A stretch of DNA of 64,000 nt from Thermoanaerobaculia bacterium (GCA_947259925.1 CAMYOG010000053.1:217567-281566), one strand, 5' to 3'; counted from the first letter of the stretch, positions 17,678 through 27,138 are shown. Notes: generated by a model not told the origin, from the sequence alone. Made by a program: numbers and translations.

Positions 17678-18556
17678 CTAACCGATCGGGGCCGCGCTCG
17701 ACACCCCCGGCTGAAGAAAATCCAGCAGCTGAGGGATCACAAAAAGCAATTGTACACTGTCGAAAACGGTGTGCGCGGCGATCGCCGCCCAGATGCTCTG
17801 GCGCCAGCGGACCAGCGCCGCGAAGACCAGCGACAGGAGAGTGATCCCGACCAGCATCAGCGGCTGCTCGTAGCTCATGTGCGCGAGCACGAAGGCGCCG
17901 GTCGACAAGCCGATTCCGACCCGCGGCTGCAAGAAGCCACGGAAGAAGAGCTCCTCGACCACACCCGCCGACAGGCTGATCGCGAAGCGCAGGGCGAACG
18001 GCAACGCGGCCACCCAGACCACGACCTGTGGCGGCTCTTGCGGCACGACCTCGTCGCCGCCCACGAGGTAGATCAACGATCCGACCAACACCAGCACCAG
18101 CAGCACGCCCATCCAGGCGGCGAGACCGACACCGGCCCCGAGCGCCAGTTCGCGGACGAGGCCCGGTCTCCGTAGACCGAACTGCCGACTCCAGGAGGTC
18201 GAGAACGAGTGGCCAGCCGGCTGATCGGCGACCGCAAATCCGGCCAGGTACCAGACCAGGAGCGCCAGGGCGAAGAAGATGTGCAGCTGAAAGAGCTGCA
18301 GGGTCTCGATCTCCGAGGGCAGGGCGCGCTCGACGCCGATCAGACCGAGCGGTGCGAAGACCCCGAGCCAGAGGACGATCGCGAGACCGGACATCGCCAG
18401 CACCCGGCGCACCATCGGACCGAGCGCCGTATCGCCGATCCGGCCCGAGAAGCCGGGTGGCTCGAGCCCGCGACGAGCGGTCGATCGATCGATGAACCAG
18501 GCGGCGAGCACCGCCAGAACCAGCGGTCCTGCCAACCTGAGAGAGCCGAGGTCCAT
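17678..18556 (-). CDS. CPBP-family intramembrane metalloprotease (Abi/Rce1-like)
   Basis: 292 residues with about eight hydrophobic segments. The family motifs are present: EELFFRG (Glu201/Glu202, Arg206), FVLAHMSY (His226) and AAHTVFD (His262). CPBP proteins are integral membrane proteases or processing factors, and substrates of bacterial members are mostly unknown. It stands alone, 46 bases upstream of the kinase gene on the same strand, and its start faces the glutaryl-CoA dehydrogenase gene across 43 bases. Confidence 0.9.
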   Translation of the reverse strand: MDLGSLRLAGPLVLAVLAAWFIDRSTARRGLEPPGFSGRIGDTALGPMVRRVLAMSGLAIVLWLGVFAPLGLIGVERALPSEIETLQLFQLHIFFALALLVWYLAGFAVADQPAGHSFSTSWSRQFGLRRPGLVRELALGAGVGLAAWMGVLLVLVLVGSLIYLVGGDEVVPQEPPQVVVWVAALPFALRFAISLSAGVVEELFFRGFLQPRVGIGLSTGAFVLAHMSYEQPLMLVGITLLSLVFAALVRWRQSIWAAIAAHTVFDSVQLLFVIPQLLDFLQPGVSSAAPIG

Positions 18557-18599
18557 AACCGCCGGATGATATCGTTCACGGCTCTAGGAGGAACTCCAA

Positions 18600-19832
18600 T
18601 TGAACAGATTTTCCGGCGTCGACTATCTGGACCTCGACCCGTTTCTCGACGACGAGGAGCGGCTGATCCGCGACACGGTGCGGGCCTTCGTCGATGACAA
18701 GATCAAACCGATCATCGAGGAGTGCCACCGTGAGGGCACGTTCCCGCTCCAAGTCGTTCCCGAGCTGGCGCAGCTCAACCTCTTCGGAGCCAGTATCGAC
18801 GACTACGGCCTGCCGGGCCTCAAGGGGACCGCGTACGGGCTGATCATGCAGGAGCTCGAGCGCGGCGACTCGGGCCTCAGGAGCATGGTCTCGGTCCAGA
18901 GCAGCCTGGTGATGTATCCGATCTACACCTTCGGCTCCCAGGAGCAGAAGGACCGTTGGATCCCGGCTCTCGCCTCGGGCGAGGCGATCGGCTGCTTCGG
19001 ACTGACCGAGCCCGACTTCGGCTCGAACCCCGGCGGCATGCGCACGACCGCCCGACGTGACGGCAACGAGTGGGTGCTCAACGGCGCCAAGCAGTGGATC
19101 ACCAACGGCACCCTGTCCGCGGTCGCGGTGGTCTGGGCGAAGACCGAGGACGGCATCCGCGGCTTCCTGGTCGAGAACGGCACGCCCGGCTTCACCTCCA
19201 GCGACCAGCACGGCAAGTTCTCGTTGCGCGCGTCGGTCACTTCGGAGCTCGGCTTCCAGGACTGCCGGATTCCGGTCAACAACATCCTGCCCAAGACCGA
19301 GGGCCTCAAGAACGCGCTCATGTGTCTGAACCAGGCGCGCTACGGCATCGCCTGGGGCGGCCTGGGAGCGGCGATGGAGTGCTACCACACCGCGCTGGAG
19401 TACGCGAAGGAGCGGCTCCAGTTCGGCGGTCAACCGATCGCCAGCCACCAGCTGGTGCAGGACAAGCTGGTCTGGATGGTCACCGAGATCTCCAAGGGTC
19501 AGCTGCTGGCGCTGCAGCTCGCCAGGCTCAAGGACGAGGGCAGGCTGAGGCACTTCCACGTCTCGATGGGCAAGCGGAACAACGTCTGGGTAGCACGGGA
19601 GTGCGCCAAGCTGGCGCGCGAGATCCTGGGCGCGAACGGCATCGTCGACGACTACCCGGTGATCCGCCACATGCTGAACATCGAGTCGGTCTACACCTAC
19701 GAGGGGACCCACGACATCCACGGTCTGGTGATCGGCGAGCGCGTCACCGGCATCCCCGCCTACAATCCACCGGCGGCGAAGGCAGCGGCCCGCCAGGACG
19801 CCGTGGTCGACCCGGTGAGCAACCGACGATGA
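18600..19832 (+). CDS. gcdH: Glutaryl-CoA dehydrogenase (acyl-CoA dehydrogenase family)
   Basis: 410 residues. The start is TTG at 18600, supported by AGGAGG eight bases upstream. It matches GCDH closely in its signature blocks: [17 protein letters not shown] (substrate-binding Arg94), [17 protein letters not shown], and [12 protein letters not shown] with catalytic Glu368. The enzyme oxidises and decarboxylates glutaryl-CoA to crotonyl-CoA in lysine, tryptophan and benzoyl-CoA catabolism, using FAD. It overlaps the glpX start by four bases (ATGA), an unexpected pairing that implies coupling with gluconeogenesis. Confidence 0.93.
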   Translation: MNRFSGVDYLDLDPFLDDEERLIRDTVRAFVDDKIKPIIEECHREGTFPLQVVPELAQLNLFGASIDDYGLPGLKGTAYGLIMQELERGDSGLRSMVSVQSSLVMYPIYTFGSQEQKDRWIPALASGEAIGCFGLTEPDFGSNPGGMRTTARRDGNEWVLNGAKQWITNGTLSAVAVVWAKTEDGIRGFLVENGTPGFTSSDQHGKFSLRASVTSELGFQDCRIPVNNILPKTEGLKNALMCLNQARYGIAWGGLGAAMECYHTALEYAKERLQFGGQPIASHQLVQDKLVWMVTEISKGQLLALQLARLKDEGRLRHFHVSMGKRNNVWVARECAKLAREILGANGIVDDYPVIRHMLNIESVYTYEGTHDIHGLVIGERVTGIPAYNPPAAKAAARQDAVVDPVSNRR

Positions 19833-20815
19833 CTCTCGATCTCGACTTTCAGCAGCAGTTCATCCGGGTCACCGAGGTAGCGGCGCTCGCGGCCGCCAAG
19901 ACGATGGGTTTCGGTGACCGCAAGCACGCCGACCACGTCGCGGTCGAGGCGATGCGCGAGGAGCTCGATCAGGTCGAAATGTCGGGCCGGGTCGTGATCG
20001 GCGAGGGCGAGCGCGACGAGGCGCCGATGCTCTACGTCGGCGAGGAGGTCGGTGCGCTCAAGGGCGACGACGACGCTCCGGGCGTCGACATCGCGGTCGA
20101 CCCGCTCGAAGGCACCAACCTGTGCGCCACCGGCGCGCCGGGGGCGATCGCGGTGCTGGCGGCGGCCGAGCGCGGTGGTCTACTGCACGCTCCCGACATC
20201 TACATGGACAAGATCGTCGTCGGTCCCACGGCGCGCGACGCCGGCGTCCACCTGGACGCACCGGTGGCGGAAAACCTGCGCAACATCGCCGACGCCTACG
20301 AGCGCTCGGTCGACGAGCTGACCATCGTGGTGCTCGAGCGCGAGCGCCACGAGCGGCTGATCGGCGACATCCGGGAGGCCGGAGCGCGCATCCGTCTGAT
20401 CGGCGACGGCGACCTGTCGGCCGGCATCGAAGCGGCGATCCGCGGCTCCGGCGTCCACGCGGCCATGGGGATCGGCGGCGCTCCCGAGGGCGTGATTACG
20501 GCGGCGGCGATGCGCTGTCTCGGTGGCCAGATCTACGCGCGCCTGACACCGCTGAACAAGCATCAGCGACAGCGGGTGGCGGAGGTCGGGATCGACGACG
20601 TCGATCGCCTCTACGAGGCGGCGGATCTGGCTCCCGGCAAGGAGATCCTGTTCTGTGCGACAGGCGTAACAGGCAGTCGGCTGATCAATGGCGTACGCTT
20701 CTTTGGTGGCGGTCACCGGACCTCCACACTCTTCATGTCATTGACCCAGCAGACGATACGCTTCGTCGACACCATCCACCGAGAGGATCTCGGGACGCCG
20801 GTCTTCTTCCGCTAA
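19829..20815 (+). CDS. glpX: Fructose-1,6-bisphosphatase class II (GlpX)
   Basis: 328 residues. Metal and substrate motifs of class II FBPase are visible: [11 protein letters not shown] (58-68), DPLEGT (91-96), GGAPEGV, and a [17 protein letters not shown] segment near the C-terminus. It converts fructose-1,6-bisphosphate to fructose-6-phosphate in gluconeogenesis. In some bacteria it also acts on sedoheptulose-1,7-bisphosphate. It overlaps gcdH by four bases and is followed 17 bases later by dcd, so gcdH-glpX-dcd is probably one transcript. Confidence 0.95.
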   Translation: MTLDLDFQQQFIRVTEVAALAAAKTMGFGDRKHADHVAVEAMREELDQVEMSGRVVIGEGERDEAPMLYVGEEVGALKGDDDAPGVDIAVDPLEGTNLCATGAPGAIAVLAAAERGGLLHAPDIYMDKIVVGPTARDAGVHLDAPVAENLRNIADAYERSVDELTIVVLERERHERLIGDIREAGARIRLIGDGDLSAGIEAAIRGSGVHAAMGIGGAPEGVITAAAMRCLGGQIYARLTPLNKHQRQRVAEVGIDDVDRLYEAADLAPGKEILFCATGVTGSRLINGVRFFGGGHRTSTLFMSLTQQTIRFVDTIHREDLGTPVFFR

Positions 20816-20832
20816 CCGAAGCCGGGAGACAA

Positions 20833-21321
20833 GTGATCAAACCGGACCATTGGATCCGCGAATGGGGAGCCAACGGCGGCACCACGCCGTACGCTCCGGA
20901 ACAGGTCAACGCCGCGAGCTACGACGTTCGCGTCAGTGACCATTGGATCTGCCCCACCCGCGAGCCGGAGGAGTTCACGGCGGCGCACATCAAGCTCTTC
21001 CCCGGCGAGGTGGTGCTGGCATCGACGATCGAGCGCGTGGTCATCCCGCGCTCGGTCGCCTGCGACCTGAAGCTGAAGTCGACGCTCGGGCGGCTGTGGG
21101 TCAATCACTCGATGGCGGGCTGGTGCGATCCCGGCTTCGAGGGCACCATCACGCTCGAGCTCCAGAACCTCGGACCCGAGCCGTTCGTGCTCGATGCCGG
21201 GCGCCGGATCGCCCAGCTGATCTTCATCAGCATGGACTCCGAGCCCGAGACCGCGTACGGTGAGCCAGGCTCCAACTCGCACTACCAGGGGCAGGAAGGG
21301 ACGACCCGAGCACGCGAGTAG
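20833..21321 (+). CDS. dcd: dCTP deaminase (Dcd family)
   Basis: 162 residues from GTG 20833 with GGGAG just upstream. Family features: N-terminal WIREWG, the nucleotide-binding block LKSTLGRLWV, then CDPGFEGTITLELQN with the catalytic Glu at residue 109, and a C-terminal SNSHYQGQEG tail. It converts dCTP to dUTP, feeding dTMP synthesis. It is slightly short. A bifunctional deaminase/dUTPase cannot be excluded, so the exact activity is less certain than the family. Confidence 0.88.
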   Translation: MIKPDHWIREWGANGGTTPYAPEQVNAASYDVRVSDHWICPTREPEEFTAAHIKLFPGEVVLASTIERVVIPRSVACDLKLKSTLGRLWVNHSMAGWCDPGFEGTITLELQNLGPEPFVLDAGRRIAQLIFISMDSEPETAYGEPGSNSHYQGQEGTTRARE

Positions 21322-21337
21322 TCTCGGGGGCGCACCG

Positions 21338-22474
21338 ATGAGCATCAGCGGCAACCTACGCACGCTCGACTTCACCGAGCTTCTGCAGTGGCTGTCCCAG
21401 GGCACCAAGACCGGAACCCTCGTGCTGGTCAGCGGCGAGACCGAGAAGCGGATCTTCTTCGACAACGGCGTGATCATCTCGACGGCCTCCAACAACCCGA
21501 AGGAGTATCTCGGTCACTTCCTGCTCAGTCACGGGTTGATCGACGAGGTCGTCCTCGCCAAGGCGATCGAGATGCAGGAGGAGAACCAGGCGCTGCTCGG
21601 CAAGATCCTGGTGACCATCGGCGCGATCACCGAGGAAAACCTCGATCACATGCTGCGGCTGAAGGCCGAGGAGAGCCTGTACGAGGTCTTCACCTGGACC
21701 GAGGGCGAGTTCCGGTTCCACGACGGTGAGCTGCCCGAGTTCACGATGATCCCGCTCAAGGTCAACGTCACCCACCTGGTGCTCGAAGGGACCCAGCGGC
21801 TCGACGATTGGAAGCGGATGCGCGAGCGGATCACTTCGAACCTGGCGGTGCCGGTCGCGGTGGCGGAAATGGTGCCGGAGTCGAAGGAGGACCGGATGGC
21901 GGCCCGGATTCTCCAGCTGGTCGACGACGACCGGACGATCGAGGAGATCGCTCTCCACGCCCATACCAGCGAGTACCAGGTCTGCCGCGTCCTCTTCTAC
22001 CAGCTCGAGATGCGCACCGTGAAGGTGGTGCGGCCGCGGGCACTCCCGTCGTCGTCGGTGGAGACGATCGCCGACAGCGCCGAGGAGGTCGAAGTCGAAT
22101 CGCTCCTCGCCTCCGGCCAGAAGCTGATCGCCGAGGCCGATTACGAGCGCGGCCTGCGCCGCCTACGAGCCGCTCTCAGCCTCGACCCCGACAACAAGGC
22201 GGCGCAGAAGGCTCTCGAGGAGGCGAGCCAGCAGATCGAGGCCCAGCTCGACGCGGACGGCATCTCGATGACCGCGGTGCCGCACCTGTTGCGCAACTTC
22301 GACGAGCTGGCCGGACTCGAGATCACGCCCCAGGAGGGATTCATCCTCACCCGGGTCAACGAGGCGTACGACATCCAGACGATCCTGAAGATCAGCCCGA
22401 TGCCGCAGCTCGACGCGCTGCTCACCTTCTGGCGTCTGTCCCAGGCCGGCCACATCAGCCTGGAAGACAAGTAG
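21338..22474 (+). CDS. DUF4388 (PATAN-type) protein with tail helical repeats
   Basis: 378 residues from ATG 21338. Residues 1-95 carry DUF4388 (LRTLDFTELLQWLSQGTKTG, then KRIFFDNGVIISTASN), followed by helical segments up to about 165 (ILVTIGAITEENLDHML) similar to those in the 3972-5297 protein. Residues 195-235 look like a winged-helix module. Residues 255-300 contain a TPR-like pair (KLIAEADYERGLRRLRAAL). No membrane segment or signal is seen, so it should be cytosolic, unlike the first DUF4388 protein. It follows dcd by 16 bases. The role is unknown. Confidence 0.82.
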   Translation: MSISGNLRTLDFTELLQWLSQGTKTGTLVLVSGETEKRIFFDNGVIISTASNNPKEYLGHFLLSHGLIDEVVLAKAIEMQEENQALLGKILVTIGAITEENLDHMLRLKAEESLYEVFTWTEGEFRFHDGELPEFTMIPLKVNVTHLVLEGTQRLDDWKRMRERITSNLAVPVAVAEMVPESKEDRMAARILQLVDDDRTIEEIALHAHTSEYQVCRVLFYQLEMRTVKVVRPRALPSSSVETIADSAEEVEVESLLASGQKLIAEADYERGLRRLRAALSLDPDNKAAQKALEEASQQIEAQLDADGISMTAVPHLLRNFDELAGLEITPQEGFILTRVNEAYDIQTILKISPMPQLDALLTFWRLSQAGHISLEDK

Positions 22475-22503
22475 GCGGCTCGCCCGGCGCTCCGGTCGCC
22501 ATC

Positions 22504-22585
22504 CGGGGGACACAATACGTAACCTGCGGATTCTTGGAGTCCTCTCGCAGCTCCATCAGCCCGCAGATTACGTATCGTGTCCCCG
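22504..22585. repeat. Palindromic intergenic element, GGGGACACAATA family
   Basis: The left arm GGGGACACAATACGTAAC (from about 22506) is mirrored at 22561-22585 (CCGCAGATTACGTATCGTGT then CCCCG), with a few mismatches and about 30 unpaired central bases. A relative with the same outer ends but different inner sequence is at 49405-49469. Elements with GTGTCCCC ends are typical of REP sequences mobilised by RAYT transposases. That link is inference because no transposase is present. It occupies most of the 130-base gap between the DUF4388 and glycosylase genes. Confidence 0.75.
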
Positions 22586-22604
22586 TTCATCCCCCATTCA
22601 TCCG

Positions 22605-23231
22605 TCAGGCATTCCTGGCTACGGGTGGCTTGGAGACATGGAGGTTGCCCGCCACCGCGAAGCGCAGCGGCCAGGCCGCGGCGTCGCCGGCGTAGTCGAC
22701 GCCGACCCTCGGTCCGCTCACGACCTCCCGAGCGTCGACCGGCTCGCCCTCGGTCAGCCGCAGGTCGGCGTGGCGAAGGGGCGCGCCGTCGAAGGCACGG
22801 TCGATCGCCAGCGCCTGGCAGAGCTTGCCGGGACCTCCGGCGAGATCGCCGGGGCGGGCGGCCCGGCGCAGCCGGCGCCGCTTTTCCATCTCGGCGGCGC
22901 CCTGGATCGGCTCGGCCGCTCGGATCAGGACCGCGGTCGGCTCACCCGCACCCCCGGTGACCGCGTTGAGGCAGTCGTACATGCCGTAGATCAAGAAGAC
23001 GTAGGCGCACCCGCCGCGCTCGAAGAGGGTGGCGTTGCGGCGCGTCACCCGGCCGTGCCAGGCGTGACTCGCCCGATCGCCCTCGCCGAGGTAGGCCTCG
23101 GTCTCGACAATCCGGGCGACCAGCCGACTGCCGTTCAAGCGTCTGCAGATGTAGCGCCCCAGCAGGTCGGCCGCCACCTCTTCACAGGGTCGGAGATAGA
23201 ACTTCAGCGGCAGGGCAGTCAGCCGTGACAC
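22605..23231 (-). CDS. mpg: DNA-3-methyladenine glycosylase (AAG/MPG type)
   Basis: 208 residues, normal for bacterial AAG. The family pattern is clear: ADLLGRYICRR, RIVETEAYLGEGDRASHA (catalytic Glu in VETEAY), RNATLFERGGCAYVFLIYGM then YDCLN, EPTAVLIRAAEP, and GGPGKLCQALAI. The enzyme excises alkylated adenines and hypoxanthine in base-excision repair without a metal cofactor. It follows the small GYD gene by 25 bases on the same strand. Confidence 0.94.
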   Translation of the reverse strand: MSRLTALPLKFYLRPCEEVAADLLGRYICRRLNGSRLVARIVETEAYLGEGDRASHAWHGRVTRRNATLFERGGCAYVFLIYGMYDCLNAVTGGAGEPTAVLIRAAEPIQGAAEMEKRRRLRRAARPGDLAGGPGKLCQALAIDRAFDGAPLRHADLRLTEGEPVDAREVVSGPRVGVDYAGDAAAWPLRFAVAGNLHVSKPPVARNA

Positions 23232-23256
23232 GGTACTTCGGAGCCGCGCAGGCCGC

Positions 23257-23550
23257 CTACTCGCTGTCGGCGATCAGCTCCTGGGCCTCGACCCAGTCGA
23301 AGGCGCGCAAGGTGGTCGTGCGCACGTTGCCGCCGGCGCCAAGATGGAGCAGCACGGACGCCGCCACTTCGTCGTCAGGAGCTTCCATGATGAAGACGCC
23401 GTCGTGGCTGCCGATCGTCCAGTACTGGCTCACGATCCGCGCGCCGTGTTTGTCGGCGAACTCGTTGAAGCTGTCGGCGCGCTGGGGCGAGTCGCGGATG
23501 TTGCGGATCCCCTGATCGGTGTAGTCGAGCAGCACGATGAAAGTGGCCAT
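23257..23550 (-). CDS. GYD-domain protein
   Basis: 97 residues. It begins MATFIVLLDYTDQGIRNIRD and contains ISQ/VSQYWTIGSHDGVFIMEA, the GYD-family ferredoxin-like fold. LDYTDQG replaces the usual start of the fold, and 'GSHDG' sits where GxYD often occurs. GYD proteins are small, cytosolic and of unknown function, often described as stress or regulatory accessory proteins. It lies between dacB and the glycosylase gene on the same strand. Confidence 0.85.
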   Translation of the reverse strand: MATFIVLLDYTDQGIRNIRDSPQRADSFNEFADKHGARIVSQYWTIGSHDGVFIMEAPDDEVAASVLLHLGAGGNVRTTTLRAFDWVEAQELIADSE

Positions 23551-23654
23551 GGCGATCTCCCGGGTCCAGGTCTCTTCGGTCGTCCGATCCTACCCGGCGA
23601 CCCGCCGCCGCGCGAGGCCTACGAGAGAGTCAGGGCCGGGGCGCCAGCATCGGT

Positions 23655-25136
23655 CTAGCCGTTGTCGACCAACGCCTTCACGATCCGGTCCTGAGCCCGC
23701 CGCGAGTCCCAGGCGCTGCGGGCCCGATTGAAGAGAATCGAGAAGGCATAGACCCTGCCCGACAGGGCGCGCGCGTATCCCGAGAGCGCCGAGACCGATC
23801 TCAGGGTACCGGTCTTCGCCATCACGTTGCCGGCGTACGGTGGCCGCGCCAGGCGCTCCTTCCAACGGCCGTTGTCGCTACCGCTCGGCGGCAGCGAGTC
23901 GATGAACTCGTCGCGGAGCTGGTGGTGGTACATGTGCACCAGCAGCCGGGTGAAGTGCCGGGGTGTAAACAGATTGTTGCGGCTCATCCCCGAGCCGTCC
24001 GCCAGTTGGTAGCTCTCCCGGCGGATGCCGATCCGATCGAGGAACGTGCCGATGACGTCGAGCCCCCCGGCCCAGCTGCCCTCGGCGCAGATCTCGGCAC
24101 CCAGCAGCTTGACTAGGCTCTCGGCGTAGAAATTCTGGCTCCGATGGTTGATCACCTCGACGGTCGACAGGAGGTCACTCCGATGCACGGTGAGCGGTCG
24201 CCAGCGCCCCGCGGGCAGGTTCTCGATCGGACGGGTCGCTCCGTCCAGGGTGACTCCCTCGTCGCCGAGCGCTTTGCGCAGCGCGGCGCCGAAGTAGTGC
24301 TGGGGGTCGGGCACCGTCACCCAGGCGTCGACCGGCTGCGCGTATCTGTAGACCCGCCCGCTGACGATCACCTCGTCGCTGTCCGGGGCGCGAAAGACCG
24401 ACACCGAGTGCCGGCGTGCCGACGACGTGGTACCGGCCATGTTGCGAATGCGGACGACCGGGACGTCGGGTACCAACTCGATCCTGGAAGGCCGTCCGGG
24501 CGCCGTCCCCGGACGGACCCGGACCAGCAGGCAGTTGTCGCCGAACGAGAGCGCGTCGACCGGTGCCTCGTACCAGCGATGGAGCTGGTCGCGAGGCCAG
24601 TCCGGGTGGATCCGCTCCTGGTCGAAGAGGCCGTTGGCGAGGTAGAGGTCGCCGCTGATCTCCTCTATGCCGAGCTCCACCAGGCGCCGGGCCCACCTGC
24701 GGAAGACCGCCAGCGGATCACCATCGTGGTGGCGTCCGGAGATGTTGGGATCGCCGCCGGCGATCACTCCCAGATCGCCGACCAGAGTCCCGCCGACGAG
24801 ATAGCCACGTACCATCACGTGGGTCTCGTAGAGATACCCGGGGCCGAGGGTGTCGAGGGCGGCGGCGGTAGTGATCAGCTTGGTATTGGAGGCCGCGATT
24901 CGCGGCAGGTCCGGCTCCACCGCGACCACGGTCTCCCCGGTCACCACATCGACGACGTGGACACCCAGCTCGCGCGCCACCCGACCGGCGTCGCGGATCG
25001 GCGCCGCCAGGCTCTGCGACAGGGTCGCCGCGAGTGACGGCGATGCCGCCAGCACGGCCGCCACGAGGCAGGCCGGGACGAACCGATGGCGGGAGCTACT
25101 GTCCGCTGCTCTCGAGGAACCGGTAGAAGTCGCCAT
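23655..25136 (-). CDS. dacB: D-alanyl-D-alanine carboxypeptidase/endopeptidase (PBP4, DacB)
   Basis: 493 residues. A signal peptide ends near residue 36 (SPSLA). Penicillin-binding motifs are SNTK (Ser83, Lys86), SQN (in NHRSQNFYAE) and KTG (in MAKTGTLRSVSALSG). This is the PBP4 arrangement with an extra domain inserted between the first two motifs, including GGDPNISG. The periplasmic enzyme trims or cleaves peptidoglycan cross-links. The predicted start lies inside the end of hflC (41-base overlap). No later start preserves the signal peptide, so the overlap is probably real. Confidence 0.93.
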   Translation of the reverse strand: MATSTGSSRAADSSSRHRFVPACLVAAVLAASPSLAATLSQSLAAPIRDAGRVARELGVHVVDVVTGETVVAVEPDLPRIAASNTKLITTAAALDTLGPGYLYETHVMVRGYLVGGTLVGDLGVIAGGDPNISGRHHDGDPLAVFRRWARRLVELGIEEISGDLYLANGLFDQERIHPDWPRDQLHRWYEAPVDALSFGDNCLLVRVRPGTAPGRPSRIELVPDVPVVRIRNMAGTTSSARRHSVSVFRAPDSDEVIVSGRVYRYAQPVDAWVTVPDPQHYFGAALRKALGDEGVTLDGATRPIENLPAGRWRPLTVHRSDLLSTVEVINHRSQNFYAESLVKLLGAEICAEGSWAGGLDVIGTFLDRIGIRRESYQLADGSGMSRNNLFTPRHFTRLLVHMYHHQLRDEFIDSLPPSGSDNGRWKERLARPPYAGNVMAKTGTLRSVSALSGYARALSGRVYAFSILFNRARSAWDSRRAQDRIVKALVDNG

Positions 25137-26031
25137 CTGTGGAGAGCAGGAACCGGGTCTCGTCGTCGACCGTGTTTTCGAGCGTCTCCATGCTCTTCAA
25201 GAACTCGTAGAACCGCCTGGAATCGGCCGACTGGTTGTACGCACGGGCGTAGATCTCAGTCGCCTCGGCGTCGGCTCGACCCCGGATCTCCTCCGCCTGG
25301 CGATAGGCCTCGGACTGAATCCGCTGGAAGTCGCGCTCCATGTTGCCGCGGATCTCGGCGCGCTCGCCCTGGCCTTCGGAGCGGAATCGATCGGAGATCC
25401 GCACGCGCTCGGAGGTCATCCGGTCGTAGACGTCATCGAGCACCTGTCGCCCATAGTTGATGCGCTTGAACTGGACGTCCAGGATCTCGATCCCGAGATC
25501 GGTCGTCCGGGGTTTCGCCGCCGCCAGAATCTCCCTGCGGATCTCGTCGCGACCGGTCTGGATCGGCTCGAGCTCGGTCATCGGATCGGCCGCCACCTCG
25601 GTCGCCTCGGCCTCGCGATTGGTCGAGCGGATCACTTCCAACAACTCGTGTTTGGCGATCGCGTTGCGGGTCTCGCCGTCCAGGATGTCATCGAGCCGCG
25701 ACTGCCCGCCCTGCTCGTTGCGCAGCCGCTGGAAGAAGAGGAGCGGATCGTCGATCCGCCAGCGAGCGTAGGTATCGACGAGGATGAACACCTTGTCCTT
25801 GGTCGGCAGCTCGGCGACGTCACCCTCCCACTCGAGGAAGCGCTTGTCGAAGCGGTGCACCACCTGGATGAACGGCACCTTGAAGTGCAGCCCCGGGGTG
25901 TCGATCGGATCGCCGACCGGCTCGCCAAACTGGGTGATGATCACCTGCTCGTACTCGTTGACCACGAAGATCGCCCCCGAGAGCACGAGCAGAACCGCCA
26001 GAATGATGCCGATCAGGAGGAAGCGCATCAT
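25096..26031 (-). CDS. hflC: HflC, regulatory subunit of the FtsH protease complex
   Basis: 311 residues. An N-terminal membrane segment (4-24) is followed by the SPFH/prohibitin domain (VVNEYEQVIITQFGEPVG, then TPGLHFKVPF) and a long charged helix containing RADAEATEIYARAYNQ, as in HflC. With HflK it forms a membrane cage around FtsH that limits degradation of membrane proteins. ATG at 26031 overlaps the hflK stop by four bases, so expression is coupled. Confidence 0.95.
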   Translation of the reverse strand: MMRFLLIGIILAVLLVLSGAIFVVNEYEQVIITQFGEPVGDPIDTPGLHFKVPFIQVVHRFDKRFLEWEGDVAELPTKDKVFILVDTYARWRIDDPLLFFQRLRNEQGGQSRLDDILDGETRNAIAKHELLEVIRSTNREAEATEVAADPMTELEPIQTGRDEIRREILAAAKPRTTDLGIEILDVQFKRINYGRQVLDDVYDRMTSERVRISDRFRSEGQGERAEIRGNMERDFQRIQSEAYRQAEEIRGRADAEATEIYARAYNQSADSRRFYEFLKSMETLENTVDDETRFLLSTDGDFYRFLESSGQ

Positions 26032-27029
26032 CCGCCGCTCCCCCCGGCCGCCTGCGGTACCGGCTTGCCTTCCAGGTTGAGCAGCGGGATGACGCCCTCG
26101 AGATCGTCGTCGATGACGATCTTCTGCCCCGCCCGCGGCAGGACGTTGGTAAGGGTCTCGAGGTAGATCCGCTTGCGCGTCACCTCGGGCGCCTTCCGGT
26201 ACTCCTGGTAGAGCGCGTTGAATCGGGCGGCGTCGCCCTTGGCACGATTGACCCGGTCGAGGGCATAGCCCTCCGCCTGCTGGATCGCCTGCCGCGCCTC
26301 ACCTTCGGCGCGCGGGATCAACTTGTTGTACTCGGACTGCGCCTCGTTGATCAGCCGCTCCTTCTCCTGCTCGGCCTGGTTGACCTGATTGAAGGAGGGC
26401 TTGACCGGATCGGGCGGATTGACGTCCTGGAGGACGACCTGATCGACCCGGATCCCGGTGTCGTACTGGTCGGCCAACGACTGCAGCCCGAGCTTCACCA
26501 GGTCCTCGATCTCCTGCCGGCCGACCGTCAGCACTTCGTTCACCGTCCGGTCGCCGACGATCCGCCGCATCACGGCTTCACTCAGGTCGCGGAACGTCTC
26601 CTCGACCGCCCGCACCTTGAACAGGTAGCGATACTCGTCGACGATCCGGTACTGGACCACCCATTCGACGACCGCCGCGTTGAGGTCGCCGGTCAGCATG
26701 TTCGACTCGCTCTCGTACCCCTCGTTGGTGAACTGGCTGCGCACACCGGCGCGGAGCGTCCGGAAGCCGAACTCCTGCTTCAGCTGTCGTTGCACGGCGA
26801 CCTTCGTGAGCTGGTCGATGCCGAACGGCAGCTTGAAGTGCAGCCCGGGCGGGGTGCTCTTGACGTAGCGGCCGAAGCGGGTGATGACGCCGACCTCCTC
26901 GGGATCGATGGTGTAGATCGCGCTCGAGGCGGCGACGATGACCAGCAGAATGATGATCAGCGCCCGCAGCGCCCCCAGAGGGACCTTGGGCATCTTCGGG
27001 AGATCGACGACCGTCTTCGGCGGATCCAT
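26028..27029 (-). CDS. hflK: HflK, regulatory subunit of the FtsH protease complex
   Basis: 333 residues. The short cytoplasmic N-terminus lacks the Gly-rich stretch of E. coli HflK. There is a membrane segment at about 23-42, then the SPFH domain (VGVITRFGRYVKSTPPGLHF) and a helical tail with NEAQSEYNKLIPRAEGEAR and QAIQQAEGYALDRVNRAKGD. The VVLQDVNPPDPVKPSFNQV segment is typical. It is first in the hflK-hflC-dacB run. A perfect palindrome lies 37 bases upstream of its start. Confidence 0.95.
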   Translation of the reverse strand: MDPPKTVVDLPKMPKVPLGALRALIIILLVIVAASSAIYTIDPEEVGVITRFGRYVKSTPPGLHFKLPFGIDQLTKVAVQRQLKQEFGFRTLRAGVRSQFTNEGYESESNMLTGDLNAAVVEWVVQYRIVDEYRYLFKVRAVEETFRDLSEAVMRRIVGDRTVNEVLTVGRQEIEDLVKLGLQSLADQYDTGIRVDQVVLQDVNPPDPVKPSFNQVNQAEQEKERLINEAQSEYNKLIPRAEGEARQAIQQAEGYALDRVNRAKGDAARFNALYQEYRKAPEVTRKRIYLETLTNVLPRAGQKIVIDDDLEGVIPLLNLEGKPVPQAAGGSGG

Positions 27030-27065
27030 GAGCTCCCCCGAAGCCTATCTCAAAAACCGCGCCGA

Positions 27066-27138
27066 GGGTGCCAGGCCTGCAAGATGCAAATTGCACTCAT
27101 TTCTCGGCTTCAACTTGCATCTTGCAGGCCTGGCACCC
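27066..27138. repeat. Perfect 24-bp inverted repeat, TGCCAGGCCTGC family
   Basis: The left arm 27066-27089 begins GGGTGCCAGGCCTGCAAGAT and the right arm 27115-27138 is its exact reverse complement, around a 25-base centre. It matches the element at 1411-1469. It lies in the shared promoter region of divergent hflK and the helicase gene, where a transcribed hairpin could affect either. No terminator T-run follows on either strand. Confidence 0.85.

Noticed and set aside
22505..22583. Terminator for the 21338 gene
   Set aside because: No T-run follows either arm, and the same palindrome family recurs at 49405, so it is better explained as a repeat element.
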